Shown here: positions 6,294 through 12,610 of the stretch, piece after piece | Layout: each line of letters opens with the position of its first letter | Position numbering within the stretch: position 1 is the stretch's first letter | Origin: SIG603 sp964369225 | Lineage (GTDB): Bacteria; Bacillota; Clostridia; Oscillospirales; Acutalibacteraceae | Direction of reading: 5' to 3' | NCBI GenBank assembly: GCA_964369225.1 | Contig: CAYJER010000050.1 | Coordinates: 1-16,085, forward strand | Length of the DNA stretch: 16,085 bases | Program-made: the position numbers and the translations under genes | The notes under the pieces: generated by a model | What the model was told of the DNA's origin: nothing | Seen by the model: only the letters and a program-made list of their open reading frames with translations | Databases searched by the model: none

Positions 6294-6315
6294 AAATTAA
6301 GCGAGGTGAAAAATA

Positions 6316-6828
6316 TTGCCAAGTAAAAGTGTTTTAGAAGCTAAGCAACAAGTTGTTGCTGAACTAAAAGAGAAGATTTCTTCAAACATTGCCGGTGTAG
6401 TTGTAGACTATAAAGGAATCAATGCAGAGGATGATACTAAGCTTAGAAAAGAACTTCGTGAGGCTGGTGTTGAGTATACTGTTGTTAAAAACACACTACT
6501 TAAACTTGCTATCGCTGATAGTGATTACGAGGCTATGTCAGAGGTTTTAGAGGGTACAACTGCTCTAGCCGTTTCTAAAGAAGATCCAATCGTTGCCGCT
6601 AAGATTTTAAGCGAGTACGCTAAAAAGTCAGAGGGTAAATTCTCAATCAAGACTGGTTTTATGGATGGTAAAGTACTAAACGTTCAAGAGGTTGACGCTT
6701 TAGCTACACTACCAAGCAAAGAAGGTCTACTACAAATGTTACTCAGCGTACTTACATCAGGTACAAGAGGTCTTGCTGTTGCGCTTAATGCAATTGCAGA
6801 GAAAAATTCAGAAGAAGGCGCAGCTTAA
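6316..6828 (+). CDS. rplJ: Ribosomal protein L10 (uL10)
   Basis: 170 residues. L10 anchors L7/L12 dimers to the ribosome and, with them, represses its own leader. The N-terminal rRNA-binding domain shows VVVDYKGINAEDDTKLRKEL and YTVVKNTLLKLA, and the C-terminal helix that carries L12 is the tail LAVALNAIAEKNSEE. Translation starts at a TTG (6316): GCGAGGTG lies seven bases upstream and the alignment begins at MPSKSVLEAK, so the rare start is well supported and may reduce output relative to rplL. rplL follows after 57 bases. Confidence 0.95.
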   Translation: MPSKSVLEAKQQVVAELKEKISSNIAGVVVDYKGINAEDDTKLRKELREAGVEYTVVKNTLLKLAIADSDYEAMSEVLEGTTALAVSKEDPIVAAKILSEYAKKSEGKFSIKTGFMDGKVLNVQEVDALATLPSKEGLLQMLLSVLTSGTRGLAVALNAIAEKNSEEGAA

Positions 6829-6885
6829 ATTTAAGACTAGCGTAAACTAAAAAAATTATATTTAAAATTCTAGGAGGATATTAAA

Positions 6886-7251
6886 ATGGCTGATATCGCA
6901 AAATTTATTGAAGACATCAAAGCTCTTACAGTTTTAGAGCTTAACGAGTTAGTTAAAGCAATTGAAGAGGAGTTCGGTGTTTCTGCTGCTGCTCCAGTAA
7001 TGATGGCAGGCGGAGCGGCTCCAGCAGCTGCTGCAGAGCAAACAGAGTTCGACGTAATTCTTAAGTCTGCTGGCGCAAACAAAATTGCTGTTATTAAGGT
7101 TGTTAAAGAGGTTACAGGTCTAGGTCTTAAAGAGGCTAAGGCTATGGTTGACGAGGCTCCAAAAGCTCTTAAAGAAGCAGTTTCTAAAGACGATGCAGAG
7201 GCTCTTAAAGCTAAGCTTGAAGAGGCTGGCGCAGAAGTTGAAGTTAAATAA
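6886..7251 (+). CDS. rplL: Ribosomal protein L7/L12 (bL12)
   Basis: 121 residues. L7/L12 forms the multicopy stalk that recruits and activates translational GTPases. The N-terminal dimerisation domain (about 1-33) ends EEEFGVS, a flexible Ala-rich hinge follows (34-52), and the C-terminal domain has FDVILKSAGANKIAVIKVVK and GLGLKEAKAMVDEAP, the G-factor-contacting helices. ATG with TAGGAGGAT upstream is a strong initiation site, in contrast to the TTG of rplJ. A strong terminator follows directly, so rpoB is not in this transcript. Confidence 0.98.
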   Translation: MADIAKFIEDIKALTVLELNELVKAIEEEFGVSAAAPVMMAGGAAPAAAAEQTEFDVILKSAGANKIAVIKVVKEVTGLGLKEAKAMVDEAPKALKEAVSKDDAEALKAKLEEAGAEVEVK

Positions 7252-7266
7252 TTTCACCTTGCTATT

Positions 7267-7298
7267 AAACGATATCTCGAAAGAGGTATCGTTTTTTT
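7267..7298 (+). terminator. Intrinsic terminator after rplL
   Basis: A 12-bp stem AAACGATATCTC / GAGGTATCGTTT (one G-U) with a GAAA tetraloop and an 8-base T-run. It ends the ribosomal transcript. Confidence 0.93.
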
Positions 7299-7384
7299 AT
7301 TGTATTTTTTAAAAATGTTTGGTATAATTAATTCAAAGAATGTAGGGGAGGCTCTCATACTTAGTGAAAAGTGAAAAATGAATA

Positions 7385-7497
7385 GTGAAAAGTTGATGTG
7401 AAAATCCTTGCGGATTTTTTGATTAAAGGCTATTTAAATAAAAATTTTGTGTATAATAATAAATTTGTTTAAATATTGTAGAGGAGGGTCTCTGCGC
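7385..7497. repeat. Repeat modules shared with copies 1 and 3
   Basis: 7385-7420 is the reverse complement of 3545-3580 (one mismatch). From 7417 to about 7497 the sequence runs parallel to 9941-10020 with small changes and indels. So the repeat family is built of exchangeable modules in either orientation. No coding capacity is seen in the whole 7299-8053 gap. Confidence 0.7.
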
Positions 7498-7733
7498 CCT
7501 CCCGAGAAGCCGTGTTAAGCTCCCAATTTCGGGAATGCACAGAGACCAGACGTGTTGATTAGGATTTTGGGTGAAAAATAAATTCGTTAAAACTCACAAA
7601 TTAATGTAGGGGACGGGTTTTCCGTCCCGTGGAAATTTAGCTAAAATATCTAGTTTTTCGGGACGGAAAACCCGTCCCCTACATTGGGTTCTTTCTTAAT
7701 CAACACGTCTGCACAGAGACTCTCCCCTACAAT
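7475..7733. repeat. Nested palindromic MITE-like repeat, copy 2
   Basis: The outer ends are ATTGTAGAGGAGGG (from 7475) and CTCTCCCCTACAAT (to 7733). Inside these, CAGACGTGTTGATTA (7547-7561) matches its complement at 7697-7711. Innermost is a perfect 27-bp inverted repeat, 7603-7629 with 7659-7685, beginning AATGTAGGGG and ending CCCCTACATT. The ends of the inner repeat are the same family terminus as the outer ones, so one copy appears inserted in another. Confidence 0.75.
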
Positions 7734-7798
7734 CAAGCATTAAGTTTGATTATATTTCTTACATGGTTTAAATGTCAAGTTTTAAATTTTACAAGGTA

Positions 7799-7864
7799 GT
7801 AGGGGTGGATATTATCCGCCTAAAAAGCCTGTAAATTTGCCTATTTTATAGGCGGATTATCTAC
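7799..7864. repeat. Palindromic repeat of the GGCGGAT type
   Basis: GTAGGGG...GGATATTATCCGCCTA on the left is loosely complementary to TAGGCGGATTATCTAC on the right, over about 66 bases. The same motif, better preserved, forms the core of copy 3 at 10083-10162. The left arm is itself partly palindromic (GGATATTATCC). Confidence 0.6.
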
Positions 7865-7918
7865 TGGTGTTGATTACTTTTTTAGGTTTAATTCTAATTC
7901 GTTAAAACACACAAACTA

Positions 7919-7952
7919 TGGTAGGGGAGACCCTGTGTGGTCGCCCCTACCA
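7919..7952. repeat. Short hairpin repeat with TAGGGG termini
   Basis: TGGTAGGGGAGACC (7919-7932) pairs with GGTCGCCCCTACCA (7939-7952), with one mismatch and a six-base loop. It has the same TAGGGG/CCCCTA ends as the larger repeats and looks like a minimal member of the family, lying about 100 bases upstream of ybaK. Confidence 0.65.
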
Positions 7953-8053
7953 CAATAAATGCTAAGAGGCACGTCTGGTCAAGACTGTTCCCTACAATAA
8001 GATTTAAAATAGAATATTTAATCTTAAACACAATAAATTAGGAGCAATAAATA

Positions 8054-8518
8054 ATGAAAACCAACGCAATGAGGCTTTTAGACAAAGCTAAAATTAACTA
8101 CAAAGTAATTGAATATGAAGTTGATGAAGATAATATAGGCGGGCTTTTAGTGGCTGAAAAGCTTTCTATGTCTGCCGATGAAGTCTTTAAAACTTTAGTC
8201 ACAGTTGGCGATAAAAAGTCTATAAATGTATTTTGCATACCAATAAACTGTGAACTTAACCTAAAAAAGGCCGCTACAGTAAGCGGTAATAAAAAAATAG
8301 AAATGCTACAGCTTAAAGACGTGCTTGCGACTACGGGTTATATAAGAGGAGCTTGCTCTCCCGTTGGAATGAAAAAGGCTTTTCCTACTTTTATAGATGA
8401 AACTGCACTTCTTTTTGACACAATCGGAGTAAGTGCTGGGGCAAAAGGTCTCGAACTTATCATTGAGCCTGAAAGTCTGGCAAACTATGTAAATGCAAAA
8501 TTTTGCGACATAACTTAA
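8054..8518 (+). CDS. ybaK: Cys-tRNA(Pro)/Cys-tRNA(Cys) deacylase, YbaK/EbsC family
   Basis: 154 residues, a typical YbaK length. These cytoplasmic trans-editing enzymes hydrolyse Cys mischarged on tRNA-Pro, preventing Pro-to-Cys errors. The sequence shows the family core: Lys46 in VFKTLV (the conserved active-site lysine), the GYIRGACSPVG loop (95-105) and a C-terminal FDTIGVSAGAKGLELIIEP strand-turn. The start ATG has TTAGGAGC upstream. The next gene starts 12 bases after the stop, so the two are probably co-transcribed, though no functional link between them is evident. The promoter must lie in the repeat-rich region before it; I could not single one out. Confidence 0.93.
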   Translation: MKTNAMRLLDKAKINYKVIEYEVDEDNIGGLLVAEKLSMSADEVFKTLVTVGDKKSINVFCIPINCELNLKKAATVSGNKKIEMLQLKDVLATTGYIRGACSPVGMKKAFPTFIDETALLFDTIGVSAGAKGLELIIEPESLANYVNAKFCDIT

Positions 8519-8530
8519 AAGGAGATTATT

Positions 8531-9916
8531 ATGAAAAAGGTTATTATTAGTATTGTTTTAAGCTTGATAGTGATTGCTGTGGCATTGGTCTTTGCGTTTA
8601 ATTATATTGTAGAGGTAAATTCTCATGAAATCACTTTCAATTACACTGAAACAGATGAAGTTCTCGACAATCCAGAGCGAGGATATTATTTTCAAATTTA
8701 TTCAGGCGATGACTGGGCTTTTGAAAATCTTGTAAATGGAGGATACAGAATAGCACTTATCACAAGTGAGATTGTGGACTTTACCGACATAGAATTAACA
8801 GATGAAAAACTTAATCAAATAAGAACTACTTTTGAAAATGCCAGAAAAAACGATGTAGCTGTTGTGTTCCGTGCTGGCTACGGCTTTTGGGGACGTGTAG
8901 ATGAACCAGACGACATAGAGCTAATGGGTAGACATATTGAGCAGTTGTCAGAAGTCATAAACGAATATTCAGACATAATAATTAGCGTTCAAGCCGGAAT
9001 GTTAGGCGCATTCGGCGAGTGGCATTCAGGACAATACCTAACTTTAAGCGAAGAAGAAAGCAAAAAGTATAGGCTTTATGTTTTGGGTAAATGGGAAGAA
9101 TTTCTGAGTGAAGACATAGAAGTAGCGGCAAGACGACCAAGATTTATAAGAGAGGCTCATGAGGCTGGCATTCTTATAGATAGGTTAGGTTTTCATAATG
9201 ATGGTTTTCTGTCAACTCATGACGACTTAGGCACATATGACGATCCACTGTTTACAAGAGAACAAGAACTAGCATGGTTAGACGAAAACACAGCGCACTT
9301 AGTAATGGGCGGTGAAATGCCTTTTTTAGCTGAATATGTAGAGCCAGAAGTTGCAGACTCAGAGTTTAAACAACTACACACTACATATTTAAACAGCATG
9401 TACAACTCCGATATAATTAAGTATTGGGACACTCTTACGTACAATGGGCAAAATGCTGGACTTTATTTTAATAATCATCTAGGATATAGATTAAATATTT
9501 CGCAAGTTGACATAAGTTATAATAATTACAAGATTTTAAGCGACATGTACGGAACTACTATGAGCTTAAATCTGCAAAACACTGGATATGCACCGTTAGA
9601 TGAAGAGTATTCAGTATATTTTGTAACAGATATTAACGGTGAAATAACTTATGAAAAATTAACAGATGAAGAAATATATAAAATGTGCAATGGGGAAGAA
9701 GTGACTTTAAATCCTACATTAACTTTGCCTGAGGAGATGACGCCAAACGATAAAATAAACTTTGGAATAAAAATTGCAAAGTCATTAGATGAACAAAATG
9801 AAAAAAATATAGTCAAACTAGCAAATGAGTTTGACTTTGAAAATACAATTACATGGATTTTTAGTGCAAGTGTTAGTGATAATGGAATTCTTTCTGAAAT
9901 TAGCTTCAGCGATTAA
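8531..9916 (+). CDS. Membrane-anchored or secreted DUF4874/DUF4832 protein
   Basis: 461 residues. One N-terminal hydrophobic segment (about 4-24) acts as signal peptide or anchor. The DUF4874 region opens with NPERGYY (47-53) and continues to the strongly conserved QAGMLGAFGEWH (154-165). The DUF4832 part includes RRPRF (201-205), LGFHNDGFLST (219-229) and a beta-rich C-terminus (about 320-461). Homologues resemble TIM-barrel glycoside hydrolases, but no activity is established to my knowledge. The Glu of GEWH and the acidic residues after it would be candidate catalytic groups (inference). AAAGGAG precedes the ATG. It is probably in an operon with ybaK; the export signal suggests a cell-surface carbohydrate role. 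Confidence 0.85.
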   Translation: MKKVIISIVLSLIVIAVALVFAFNYIVEVNSHEITFNYTETDEVLDNPERGYYFQIYSGDDWAFENLVNGGYRIALITSEIVDFTDIELTDEKLNQIRTTFENARKNDVAVVFRAGYGFWGRVDEPDDIELMGRHIEQLSEVINEYSDIIISVQAGMLGAFGEWHSGQYLTLSEEESKKYRLYVLGKWEEFLSEDIEVAARRPRFIREAHEAGILIDRLGFHNDGFLSTHDDLGTYDDPLFTREQELAWLDENTAHLVMGGEMPFLAEYVEPEVADSEFKQLHTTYLNSMYNSDIIKYWDTLTYNGQNAGLYFNNHLGYRLNISQVDISYNNYKILSDMYGTTMSLNLQNTGYAPLDEEYSVYFVTDINGEITYEKLTDEEIYKMCNGEEVTLNPTLTLPEEMTPNDKINFGIKIAKSLDEQNEKNIVKLANEFDFENTITWIFSASVSDNGILSEISFSD

Positions 9917-9940
9917 GAATATTCCAAATAATAGTTGACT

Positions 9941-10226
9941 TTTTGATTAAAGGCTTTTTAAATAAAATTTTGTATGGATAAAGATAAATTTATTAAAATA
10001 TTGTAGGGGAGGGGTCTCTTAGTAAATTCAGCCATGTAGGGGACGGATTTTCCGCAGACGTGTTGATAAGGAAAATATAGATATGTAGGGGCGGATAATA
10101 TCTGCCTAAAAAGTCAGTAATTTCGTCTAAATTTCATAGGCGGATAATATCCGCCCCTACATTAATTTATGCGTTTTAATGAATTAATTTTAATCAAAAA
10201 AACGTAATCAACGCGTCCCCTACAAT
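9941..10226. repeat. Palindromic MITE-like repeat, copy 3
   Basis: 9941-10020 parallels 7417-7497. The bounded unit 10000-10226 has ATTGTAGGGGA at the left and GTCCCCTACAAT at the right. It contains a second palindrome, 10083-10107 against 10138-10162, with ends ATGTAGGGG and CCCCTACAT and only two non-Watson-Crick positions in 25. This again is a repeat within a repeat. It fills the gap between the DUF4832 gene and the tRNA genes; no coding frame is supported. Confidence 0.72.
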
Positions 10227-10247
10227 CGAGCATTATATAAAAAATAA

Positions 10248-10271
10248 AACCTCCGTAAAATTACGAAGGTT
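10248..10271 (-). terminator. Terminator of the leftward tRNA-Thr/tRNA-Tyr operon
   Basis: Read on the minus strand, AACCTTCGTAA pairs with TTACGGAGGTT (one G-T pair) and is followed by a T-rich tract. On the plus strand the same position would be a C-A mismatch, so it works better leftward. It lies six bases beyond the CCA end of tRNA-Tyr. Confidence 0.8.
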
Positions 10272-10276
10272 TTTGT

Positions 10277-10361
10277 TGGTGGGAGAGGACGGATTCGAAC
10301 CATCGAAGCGAGACGCAACAGATTTACAGTCTGCCCCCTTTGGCCACTCGGGAACTCTCCC
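10277..10361 (-). tRNA. tRNA-Tyr (GTA)
   Basis: A class II tRNA on the minus strand: acceptor GGGAGAG/CTCTCCC, anticodon arm CAGA-CTGTAAA-TCTG with anticodon GTA (Tyr), a long variable arm (GCGTCTCGC region), T-arm with GGTTCGAATCC, discriminator A and encoded CCA (10277-10279). It is intact. Its promoter should lie further right, beyond the tRNA-Thr remnant, where the mobile element now begins. Confidence 0.96.
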
Positions 10362-10368
10362 ATATGAA

Positions 10369-10396
10369 AATCAGAGCCTGAACTCTGATTTTTTTT
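10369..10396. terminator. Inverted repeat with T-run in the tRNA-Tyr/tRNA-Thr spacer
   Basis: AATCAGAG (10369-10376) pairs with CTCTGATT (10383-10390) over a six-base loop, followed by T389-T396 on the plus strand. Rightward it is a good intrinsic terminator that would stop transcription entering the element. Leftward it may be a tRNA spacer hairpin. Confidence 0.6.
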
Positions 10397-10415
10397 GATT
10401 GCCGTTAGGCAAGTC

Positions 10416-10464
10416 TGGAGCTGGTGAACGGACTCGAACCCCTGACCTGCTGATTACAAATCAG
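10416..10464 (-). pseudogene. tRNA-Thr (TGT) remnant: 3' part only
   Basis: On the minus strand the sequence reads, from the anticodon loop onward, as a normal tRNA-Thr: loop TTTGTAA (anticodon TGT, 10456-10458), stem TCAGC, variable loop, T-arm AGGGG-TTCGAGT-CC, acceptor CACCAGC, discriminator T and encoded CCA. Upstream, only CTGA of the anticodon stem matches; position 27 is A, which cannot pair with C43, and no D-arm or acceptor 5' strand follows. The 5' part has been replaced. This is what the displaced 3' remnant left by tRNA-targeted integration looks like. Confidence 0.8.
10449..10464. other. Probable attachment site in the tRNA-Thr anticodon arm
   Basis: The seven-base anticodon loop (10454-10460) is flanked by the inverted arms TCAG/CTGA, the classic core-site geometry of tyrosine recombinases that use the anticodon loop as crossover region. 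tRNA identity stops exactly at the far arm. The matching site, with an intact tRNA-Thr 5' half, should be at the other end of the element, outside this window. Confidence 0.55.
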
Positions 10465-10505
10465 TAGGTCTTAAAAATACATATTTTAGAAAGGAATATT
10501 CAAAC

Positions 10506-10691
10506 ATGAGAAATTTCAAAGATGTAGCTAAACAATGGTTACTATCTGTTTTAATAGTTGGTGTTTCGTATATTGTATGTGTATTAATAACTCAACTAAA
10601 TTTTGAAATAGGACATTTCATTGCAATATTAGTAGGTGCAACAATGGGAAGTATTATTACAATTATTAGCAAAACTCTCCGCCTAAAATAG
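10506..10691 (+). CDS. Small two-helix membrane protein at the element edge
   Basis: 61 residues with two predicted membrane helices (about 11-30 and 35-55), a basic N-terminus (RNFKDVAKQW) and a basic C-terminus (SKTLRLK). The ribosome binding site AGAAAGGA precedes the ATG. I do not recognise a family. It is the first gene inside the presumed mobile element, starting about 40 bases from the tRNA-Thr junction. Its last codons and stop form the left arm and loop of a terminator hairpin. No clear promoter is seen between the junction and the start. Confidence 0.65.
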   Translation: MRNFKDVAKQWLLSVLIVGVSYIVCVLITQLNFEIGHFIAILVGATMGSIITIISKTLRLK

Positions 10692-10702
10692 GCGGTTTTT
10701 TT
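10679..10702 (+). terminator. Intrinsic terminator overlapping the stop of the 61-residue gene
   Basis: CCGCCTA (10679-10685) / TAGGCGG (10689-10695), loop AAA, then seven T. The TAG stop is the first three bases of the right arm. Confidence 0.92.
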
Positions 10703-10722
10703 GTATCAAAAATTAACTTTTT

Positions 10723-10751
10723 AAAATTATTCCCAAGTTGGGAATAATTTT
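10723..10751. promoter_or_regulatory. Palindrome 1: candidate ParB/regulator site upstream of parA
   Basis: A perfect 29-base palindrome (14-base arms around G10737) with core TTCCCAAGTTGGGAA flanked by ATTA/TAAT. It sits 27 bases before the parA start, between the upstream terminator and the ribosome binding site, where a bound protein would block parA transcription. The tight centre (AAGTT) makes a poor RNA hairpin, so a DNA site is more likely. Confidence 0.7.
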
Positions 10752-10777
10752 TTTACAACAGAAAGGAAGCGTTAAAA

Positions 10778-11569
10778 ATGGGAAAAATAATAGCAATAGC
10801 AAACCAAAAAGGTGGGGTAGGAAAAACAACCACGACAGTTAATCTAGGAATTGGTTTAGCTAGAAAAGGACATAAGGTATTATTAATTGATTGTGACAGC
10901 CAAGGCAGTTTAACAATATGCCTAGGCATACAAAACCCTGACAACCTGAAAGACACGTTATATACAGGAATGACAGCAATAATTGAAGACAAAGAAGACT
11001 TTGACTTTAATTCTATAATCAAAACTCATGAAGAGGGTGTAAACTTCATCCCATCTAACATAGAGCTTGCAGGTATGGAAGTTCAACTAATGAGTGCGTT
11101 AAGCCGTGAACACATCTTGACATTCTTACTTAAGCAGTACATCAATCAATATGACTTTATAATAATTGACTGTATGCCAAGCTTAGGAATGTTGACTGTA
11201 AATGCTCTAGTATCAGCGGACGAGGTTATCATACCTTGTAAAGCTGAATATCTATCTTTCAAAGGTTTAGAACTTTTGCTAAAAACTATTACAATGGTAA
11301 AAAAGAGACTAAACCCTAAATTGAGCATTACAGGAATACTTTTAACCATGGTTCAAACTAGAAGTGTCTTCCATAAAGAAATGAAAGATATGTTAAAGAT
11401 GAATTACAGTTCTGAAATTAATATCTTTGAAACAATAATTCCAACAGCAATTAAGGTGGCTGAAACAAGTGCTTTTGGAAAAAGCATATACAGCTATGAT
11501 AAAAAATCTAAGATATCAATGTCTTACTTATCATTAACAAATGAATTTGAGGAGAAAAACAATGGGTAA
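10778..11569 (+). CDS. parA: ParA/Soj-family partition ATPase
   Basis: 263 residues of a type Ia-like, short (no N-terminal HTH) ParA ATPase that moves plasmids, ICEs or chromosome origins with a ParB partner. The deviant Walker A is KGGVGKTTT (11-19), Walker A' is LLIDCDSQGS (35-44), and Walker B is FIIIDCMPSLG around residues 127-137. The start has AGAAAGGAAG upstream. The stop overlaps the parB start by eight bases (ATGGGTAA), so the pair is translationally coupled. A 29-base palindrome lies just before it and may be the operator. It is in the mobile element beside tRNA-Thr, so it more likely serves the element than the chromosome. Confidence 0.95.
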   Translation: MGKIIAIANQKGGVGKTTTTVNLGIGLARKGHKVLLIDCDSQGSLTICLGIQNPDNLKDTLYTGMTAIIEDKEDFDFNSIIKTHEEGVNFIPSNIELAGMEVQLMSALSREHILTFLLKQYINQYDFIIIDCMPSLGMLTVNALVSADEVIIPCKAEYLSFKGLELLLKTITMVKKRLNPKLSITGILLTMVQTRSVFHKEMKDMLKMNYSSEINIFETIIPTAIKVAETSAFGKSIYSYDKKSKISMSYLSLTNEFEEKNNG

Positions 11570-12488
11570 ATTTGATAAGGTAAATATACAACCTACACCA
11601 ACACCCAAGGTGTATGGCACACTAATACCAAGCACTGAAATACAAGACATTCCACTTAACTTGATTGATGAATTTGAAAATCATCCATTCCAAGTTAATG
11701 ACGATGACGATATGGAAGAGTTGGTAAACAGCATAAAAGACAAAGGACAGCTAACACCTGCAATAGTTAGACCTAAAAATGGTCGCTATGAAATGGTAAG
11801 CGGACACCGAAGAATGAGAGCTTTGTTAAAGTCTGGTTACAAAACAATCCAAGCAGAGGTTAAAAACCTTACAGACGATGAAGCAATAATAATAATGACG
11901 GACTGTAATTTACAGCGGTCAACAATAAAGCCTAGCGAAAAAGCAAAGGCTCTAAAAATGAAATTAGAAGCAATAAAACGAACCGCAGGCAGACCTAAAA
12001 ATAATTATTCCCAAGTTGGGAATAATTTTGACGACAATAAAAAAACAATAGACATAATTGTTGATAATGTAGGCGAAAGCAAAAATCAGATATATAGATA
12101 TATACGTATTTTACATCTAAATGGGGATTTCATGGAAATGGTTGATAATGAAGAGTTGCCATTTTCTGTAGGTGTAGAATTGTCATATTTAAGTTTAGAA
12201 GAGCAAGGCATTGTATATAATTACATGCTAAGCATAAATAAAATGCCTAAAATTAAACAGGCAAAATATCTTAGAGAAATTTCAAAAAAAAGAGCAGTAA
12301 CAAAAACAGATTTAGAAACCATTTTCGAGAAAGGAATAAAAGCTGACACAAAGAGAAGAACAACCGCAAAAAAATATTCGATTAAAAGAAAGGACTTAGA
12401 AGAATATATCCCAATTGATACACCAGAAGAAGAATTTATAGATATAATAAAAAAAGCATTAGAGCTTTACAAAATCATGGAAAATTAA
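11562..12488 (+). CDS. parB: ParB/RepB/Spo0J-type partition protein
   Basis: 308 residues. ParB binds a centromere site and stimulates ParA. The N-terminal ParB/CTPase domain (about 27-110) has DMEELVNSIKDKGQLTPAIV and the box GHRRMRA (81-87, the GERR-type CTP motif). A middle helix-turn-helix region (about 164-190) includes KNQIYRYIRIL, and the C-terminus (230-308) is basic then acidic. The start is ATG 11562, set by GAGGAGAAAAAC; the earlier in-frame ATG at 11541 lies before that site. Oddly, a 25-base palindrome lies in the coding sequence at codons 148-156, in the linker between domains. A third palindrome follows the stop. Confidence 0.92.
   Translation: MGKFDKVNIQPTPTPKVYGTLIPSTEIQDIPLNLIDEFENHPFQVNDDDDMEELVNSIKDKGQLTPAIVRPKNGRYEMVSGHRRMRALLKSGYKTIQAEVKNLTDDEAIIIMTDCNLQRSTIKPSEKAKALKMKLEAIKRTAGRPKNNYSQVGNNFDDNKKTIDIIVDNVGESKNQIYRYIRILHLNGDFMEMVDNEELPFSVGVELSYLSLEEQGIVYNYMLSINKMPKIKQAKYLREISKKRAVTKTDLETIFEKGIKADTKRRTTAKKYSIKRKDLEEYIPIDTPEEEFIDIIKKALELYKIMEN
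12003..12027. promoter_or_regulatory. Palindrome 2: same site inside the parB reading frame
   Basis: A perfect 25-base palindrome centred on G12015, identical in its core to palindrome 1. It encodes NYSQVGNN in the linker before the ParB helix-turn-helix, a region under weak protein constraint. Its exact symmetry argues for a DNA-level role such as a centromere half-site or nucleation site. Confidence 0.65.
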
Positions 12489-12514
12489 TTGTTCCCAAAT
12501 TGGGAACAATTAAT
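12484..12514. promoter_or_regulatory. Palindrome 3: variant site just after parB
   Basis: A perfect 31-base palindrome centred on A12499 with core TTCCCAAATTGGGAA, overlapping the parB stop. Compared with sites 1 and 2 it has G instead of A four bases outside the CCC and the matching C on the other arm, so symmetry is kept. It lies 13 bases before the -35 of the next gene. Confidence 0.68.
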
Positions 12515-12527
12515 AATAAGGAAAATT

Positions 12528-12556
12528 TTGACAAATAAAGTAAGAAATGATACAAT
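12528..12556 (+). promoter_or_regulatory. Sigma-A promoter of the 12611 membrane-protein gene
   Basis: TTGACA (12528-12533), 17-base spacer, TACAAT (12551-12556). The region 12518-12552 is repeated at 13321-13355 with one difference in 35 bases. Confidence 0.85.
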
Positions 12557-12610
12557 AGAAAGAAGTGATTAACTATTAAATTTTTTATAATATCTTTCGG
12601 AGTGATTTTA

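Noticed and set aside
7537..7546. Short hairpin GTCTCTG(C)/(G)CAGAGAC as a promoter-proximal attenuator
   Set aside because: It is one of the arms of the nested repeat copy and no gene starts nearby.
10723..10751. Palindrome 1 as an intrinsic terminator
   Set aside because: A T-run follows, but the dyad is almost loop-free at its centre, a true terminator lies 20 bases upstream, and the same dyad recurs inside parB where termination would be harmful.
10723..12514. Palindromes as the canonical Spo0J parS site
   Set aside because: They do not match TGTTnCACGTGAAACA; I saw no such sequence in the window.
12602..12610. GTG at 12602 as the start of the membrane protein
   Set aside because: It lies within the ribosome binding site CGGAGTG, whose spacing fits TTG 12611.
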